A DNA stretch of 64,000 nt from Sipunculus nudus (Eukaryota; Annelida; Sipuncula; Golfingiida; Sipunculidae). The translations under genes and the position numbers were made by a program. Location: the NCBI GenBank assembly GCA_026874595.1, contig CM049317.1:67918118-67982117 (forward strand), in the 5' to 3' direction. The notes under the pieces are model-generated. The model did no database searches. It had not been told where the DNA came from and saw only the letters and a program-made list of their open reading frames with translations. How positions within the stretch are numbered: the stretch's first letter is position 1; every line of letters begins with the position of its first letter. Below are positions 60,502 to 64,000 of the stretch, one piece after another.

Positions 60502-60900
60502 TTTTTCCTTTTTTTTTAATTTTTTTGGTGGAGGTAACCACTTCAATTTTTTATAATGCTCGCTTAACTAAGTATTTTATACATCTGCAGAATTTTGGAC
60601 TATGTGACAGGGGCTTACACATAAAAAATTCAGGCATCAGCCAGGCTTGGTGTATTAATCTTGCGGGTCCTGGGTGTGTGTCATCCCCCTTGCTGGGTCA
60701 TAATACCAAGGAACCCCCAAAAGACACACTCGTTTTTGAGTGAAACACAACTGTTGGGCACAGTCTCCCCAGTGATTCAGCCTGCAGAGTGCTCACCCTG
60801 AGTTGGGGCCGACCGTGAAAAAATTTCACCGCCTCTGCTCAGGTTCGAACTCATGATCGCCCAGCTTTGAGCCCTATGCTCTACCCCTTAAGCCACAGAA
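60502..60900 (-). repeat. tRNA-derived SINE, younger copy
   Basis: On the minus strand GTGGCTTAAGGGGTAGAGCA (A-box region, about 60878-60896) and GAGTTCGAACC (B box, 60842-60852, near the consensus) form the head. The body matches the copy at 47841-48150, and the 3' end is A-rich (T-rich 60502-60526 on the plus strand). Better-kept B-box bases suggest a younger copy. Confidence 0.75.
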
Positions 60901-63900
60901 GCCAATTCAACTTTATTTTACCACCCCACCATAGCAACCAGTGATCCTGGAAAAGTTGTTTTTGAGTATACTGTAGTAAACATAATAAATCAGTTTTGTC
61001 TGCAAAGACTGACACGTGAAATTTATGTATCTGAGGCTCTGTGCTCCTGCCTCTTCATTTCCTCCCGTTTTTGCATTTCTGTGCCTTGACAACACGACAC
61101 AAGTATAATATATAGCAGGCTAGTTTTGCATGGAAACAATTACAGATGGTTTAAATTTTCTGCATCATGAATGTTTCTTTTGGCTTGAACATTGGCCAAA
61201 ACATATATTTCAAAGTACGAGACTGGCTCTGGTAAATGGTCTACATGCCTTAGTGAGCACTTCTATGGTTGAAGACCTCGCTTGCCATTGACCTTGTCAC
61301 AATAATATTATACTACATCACATATAAAACAAATTATTTTAGAGTTATATATATATGAGAATTTACCAAATTAATAAAGGAACACGGATAAAAAATTTAG
61401 CAATGAATATTGCCAACAGAACATATATAAGCACTGACATGATACTGCAGCAAAATTATCTTGTATCTCTGATGTTTACTTCTGAGTAATTACATAACCA
61501 AGAAATTAATCACTGTTAATACACAAAAGTGTTTGATATTGAAAAGCAATCAGCACTGCATAATCTTATTTTGCAAATGTTTCTGTATATGCCATATTAA
61601 TGCGTTATATAATGCCATTTACAAAACTGTATTTCAGCTCTGATGAGGTAGCAATATTTGCCATTTTGTGATTGCTAACACTGAAACTGCTAACACAATT
61701 TAAACTCACTCATTTTTTTTCTCATGTTTTATGCAACTATTTAATTTATTTTTGTACCTCAGTTTCACTTTTAAAAGCCCACAATCTGGTAATTTAAACA
61801 ATAGAAATAAAAATATTGAGAAAGTTTCCCTTTTTCTGAAGCATTAGATTCCATAAAATACCCATTGCTTTCAAATAAATCTTCTTTTGGCTACACAAAA
61901 TTTAATCTAGTTTTTATCTTATTGATTCATTAACATGGTTTGTTGCTTTGATATATTAAAAGTTATCTAAAACTTACAATAAGAGAGAAGTATACACAAA
62001 GAATTCTTTATTGAATCAACTGCCTGACCTGACCTCCAAGAAACAAAAATAGCAGATTTGCCTGCTTGTGAAGTCATATGCACATAACCCTACATATGAC
62101 CTGTCTTAAGGAGTTATTTCCACAAGCTCTTGAATTCCAGTTCCTAATCTGGATTATCCTTTAATCCAATATTAAAGGGTCAGTATCATTTCTGCACTTG
62201 GAAATAGCCAGGGGTTTGATGCTAGGCTGCCTGGGGATGGCAGTAATAGAGTGGAAGGCACAGTTGTAGTAGCAGACATGACTCCTACTGAAACCCTAAC
62301 AACTGTTTGGGGTGAATTGAGGTGACCCCATGCCATTGCTGCTACTTGTAATTGTCTGGACGGGTTTGATGCTGCTTGCCAGCTTATTAAGGGTAAGACA
62401 ACCCAGCCTCGTGTGTTGAATAGGAAAGGAAAACACAGCTCTGGTTTCAGCTTGGCCACTCCAGCCAATGGTTCAACAAGTGCTGACTCTACGTGTGACA
62501 GACCTCAAGCCAGGAAGGAACAGATGCCAGCGACAGAGGATTTGGAAGAGTTTCACTCTACACACTGTCTTGTATCACAGTTGTAAAAGTGAAAAACTGT
62601 TTTATAAACACTGTAACTGCCTTAATGTGGACACTGCTGAGATGACAGATTTTGTTCAGACTAACTGGTAGCTAGCACCCTGAAACTCTTTTGGATAATT
62701 TACAGTCTTGTGTCCTTCAAGCTCACTTTATTTTTCAATAATATTTTGGGCTGTACCAATTCACCAGAGCACCAATACATCTTGATAAAATTTCAAATAT
62801 TGTATCAGTATTGCCAGAGGGTCCTCTATGGATATATTTGACTATCCATTGGAAAGCAACATCTGGCATTTATAAATAGTCTTCAGCACCATTTGAGGCA
62901 TCTAAGATGAAGCATCATAAGTGAGAAACGAGCAGAACAGCTATGTTGGCTAATTGTTTGGAGGTCAATTTTATTAATGGTTAAAAAATTATTTTAAGGA
63001 AAACAAGCTCTCCTACATTTCTATAATTACTAAGGAAAATCGGCATGGAATTTAAATTATTATATATCATATATGTATCATGTCATGTACATATCATATT
63101 GAGAGCAATATGTATCATATTTTGAGATCATGTATCATTACAAATCTAATAATCCTTTGCACAATCTTTTATTTACAAAGTGTTATTTAAGTCCTTCAAA
63201 ATTTGTATAACCCAGCACAATTTGTATCAATAGATAATGAAAAAATTAGCACATCCTAAAAGAAACTTTGAAAGAACAACTTGTTGACAATACTTTCCAA
63301 TCAAAGGAAACCAAGGGCTGGAATTTAAGTAAAAACATCTCAGCTTTTAAGGAAAAGCCAATTAAATTATTTTATAAATTAAGAGTAGTTCACATAATCA
63401 GAATGTTTTAATAATTACCCTCAAGAATTTCATGTTTCTATACATGGACTACAGGAAAAAATCCCCCAGACTTTCAATGTACATGTTAAGTGTATTCACC
63501 ATTTTGGTTCAGGGACCTTACTTGGTATCTTATAAAAATCCTAAGCTAAAAGTCAAAACTGTAACTATGATAGATTTATCCCAGGCTTCCCCCTATTATA
63601 AAACAGCACTTTTTACTTTTAATCTTGCAGGTAGTCTACAAATTTTAACACTTGTTATCACTGATCATACCAGTGGTTCCTAAAGGAAGACAAAGAAAGC
63701 CCAAGAAGAAATCCTGTTTCATGTTAGTGTGGTCAAATTATCTTGGGCGTGTGTTGTGGTGAATCAACTGCTTTATACCACAAAGAACCACCCCTAACCA
63801 AGACTCTGGTTACTGAGAGAAACCAGGGTGAAGCAGACACCAGCATGTTATCCAGGCCTTCCACACACTTATGTTAATGGATTCATCAGCAACCACTAAA

Positions 63901-64000
63901 CCACATGTACTGACACAAATCATAGGTGTTCTTCAGACAAACCTGTTCTTAGGTGCAGTTTCCTTTTCATGATTTGTTTCAAAACTTCTGTTTCTTATTT
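60901..64000. other. Unique AT-rich DNA, no gene recognised
   Basis: No exon with convincing splice sites. The block 62190-62520 is less AT-rich and carries TTGGCCACTCCAGCCAATGG (NF-I/CCAAT-type words) with a 98-codon minus-strand frame. That frame has no recognised domain. Confidence 0.5.

Noticed and set aside
60840-60900. Near-consensus tRNA B box and A box suggesting a tRNA gene
   Set aside because: The sequence continues into a SINE body shared with another copy and lacks paired acceptor arms.

Overview
This is AT-rich, intron-like eukaryotic DNA, most likely from a mollusc and probably a bivalve. The evidence is the absence of any long open frame (the best is 145 codons and lies mostly in a SINE), tRNA-derived SINEs, hAT-like elements with 8-bp target duplications, and many short elements with tandem cores and an ACGG- or GGC-type microsatellite just before the 3' end. 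That last layout recalls the pearl/CvA elements of bivalves and Helentron-associated elements. The species is an inference. No rRNA, intact tRNA, CRISPR array or bacterial-type gene was seen.

Coding content is slight. The best candidate is a minus-strand internal exon of 285 bp (6077-6361) with good splice sites and equal phase at both ends. A possible phase-compatible 31-nt microexon lies upstream of it at 6748-6778. A weaker plus-strand exon candidate is at 30837-30894. I recognise none of the encoded peptides. Several motif-dense unique blocks (near 2.3, 12.6, 30.1, 43.9, 45.4, 46.6, 54.3 and 56.6 kb) look like possible cis-regulatory or conserved noncoding DNA, but I cannot test conservation.

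The main content is a set of four structurally parallel families of non-autonomous mobile elements, which I call A, B, C and D. A (1-1371, 33298-34952, 48466-51964, 59374-60050), B (4264-6019, 22265-23436) and C (50169-51085) begin with ACTAGA when the 5' end is intact; D begins with ACAAG. All four carry a short 5' hairpin or palindrome, then a family-specific word that returns in inverted form as one arm of a hairpin at the extreme 3' end. Most copies have a core of tandem units (about 280 bp in B, 288 in A, 301 in C, 337 or 676 in D) and a GGC or ACGG microsatellite just before the 3' hairpin. A 12-bp palindrome, GGTGGCGCCACC, recurs in the cores of all four families. The A cores are packed with AGGTCA-type nuclear receptor half-sites, and two D copies carry an exact 15-bp consensus estrogen response element.

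Layout: 1-1.4 kb A; 1.4-4.3 unique DNA with a tRNA-like fragment; 4.3-6.0 B; 6.1-6.8 candidate exons; 7.35-9.2 D; 9.2-14.2 unique DNA; 14.2-18.4 a 4.1-kb hAT-like element holding D copies; 19.2-27.2 a five-level nest (hAT-like MITE, then a 7.7-kb inverted-repeat element, then D-outer, then D-inner, then B); 27.2-33.3 unique DNA starting with a degenerate 30-bp minisatellite; 33.3-35.0 A; 35-48.5 unique DNA with two SINEs; 48.5-52 A with a nested C; 52-59.4 unique DNA; 59.4-60.05 a short A; 60.5-60.9 a SINE; then unique DNA to the end.
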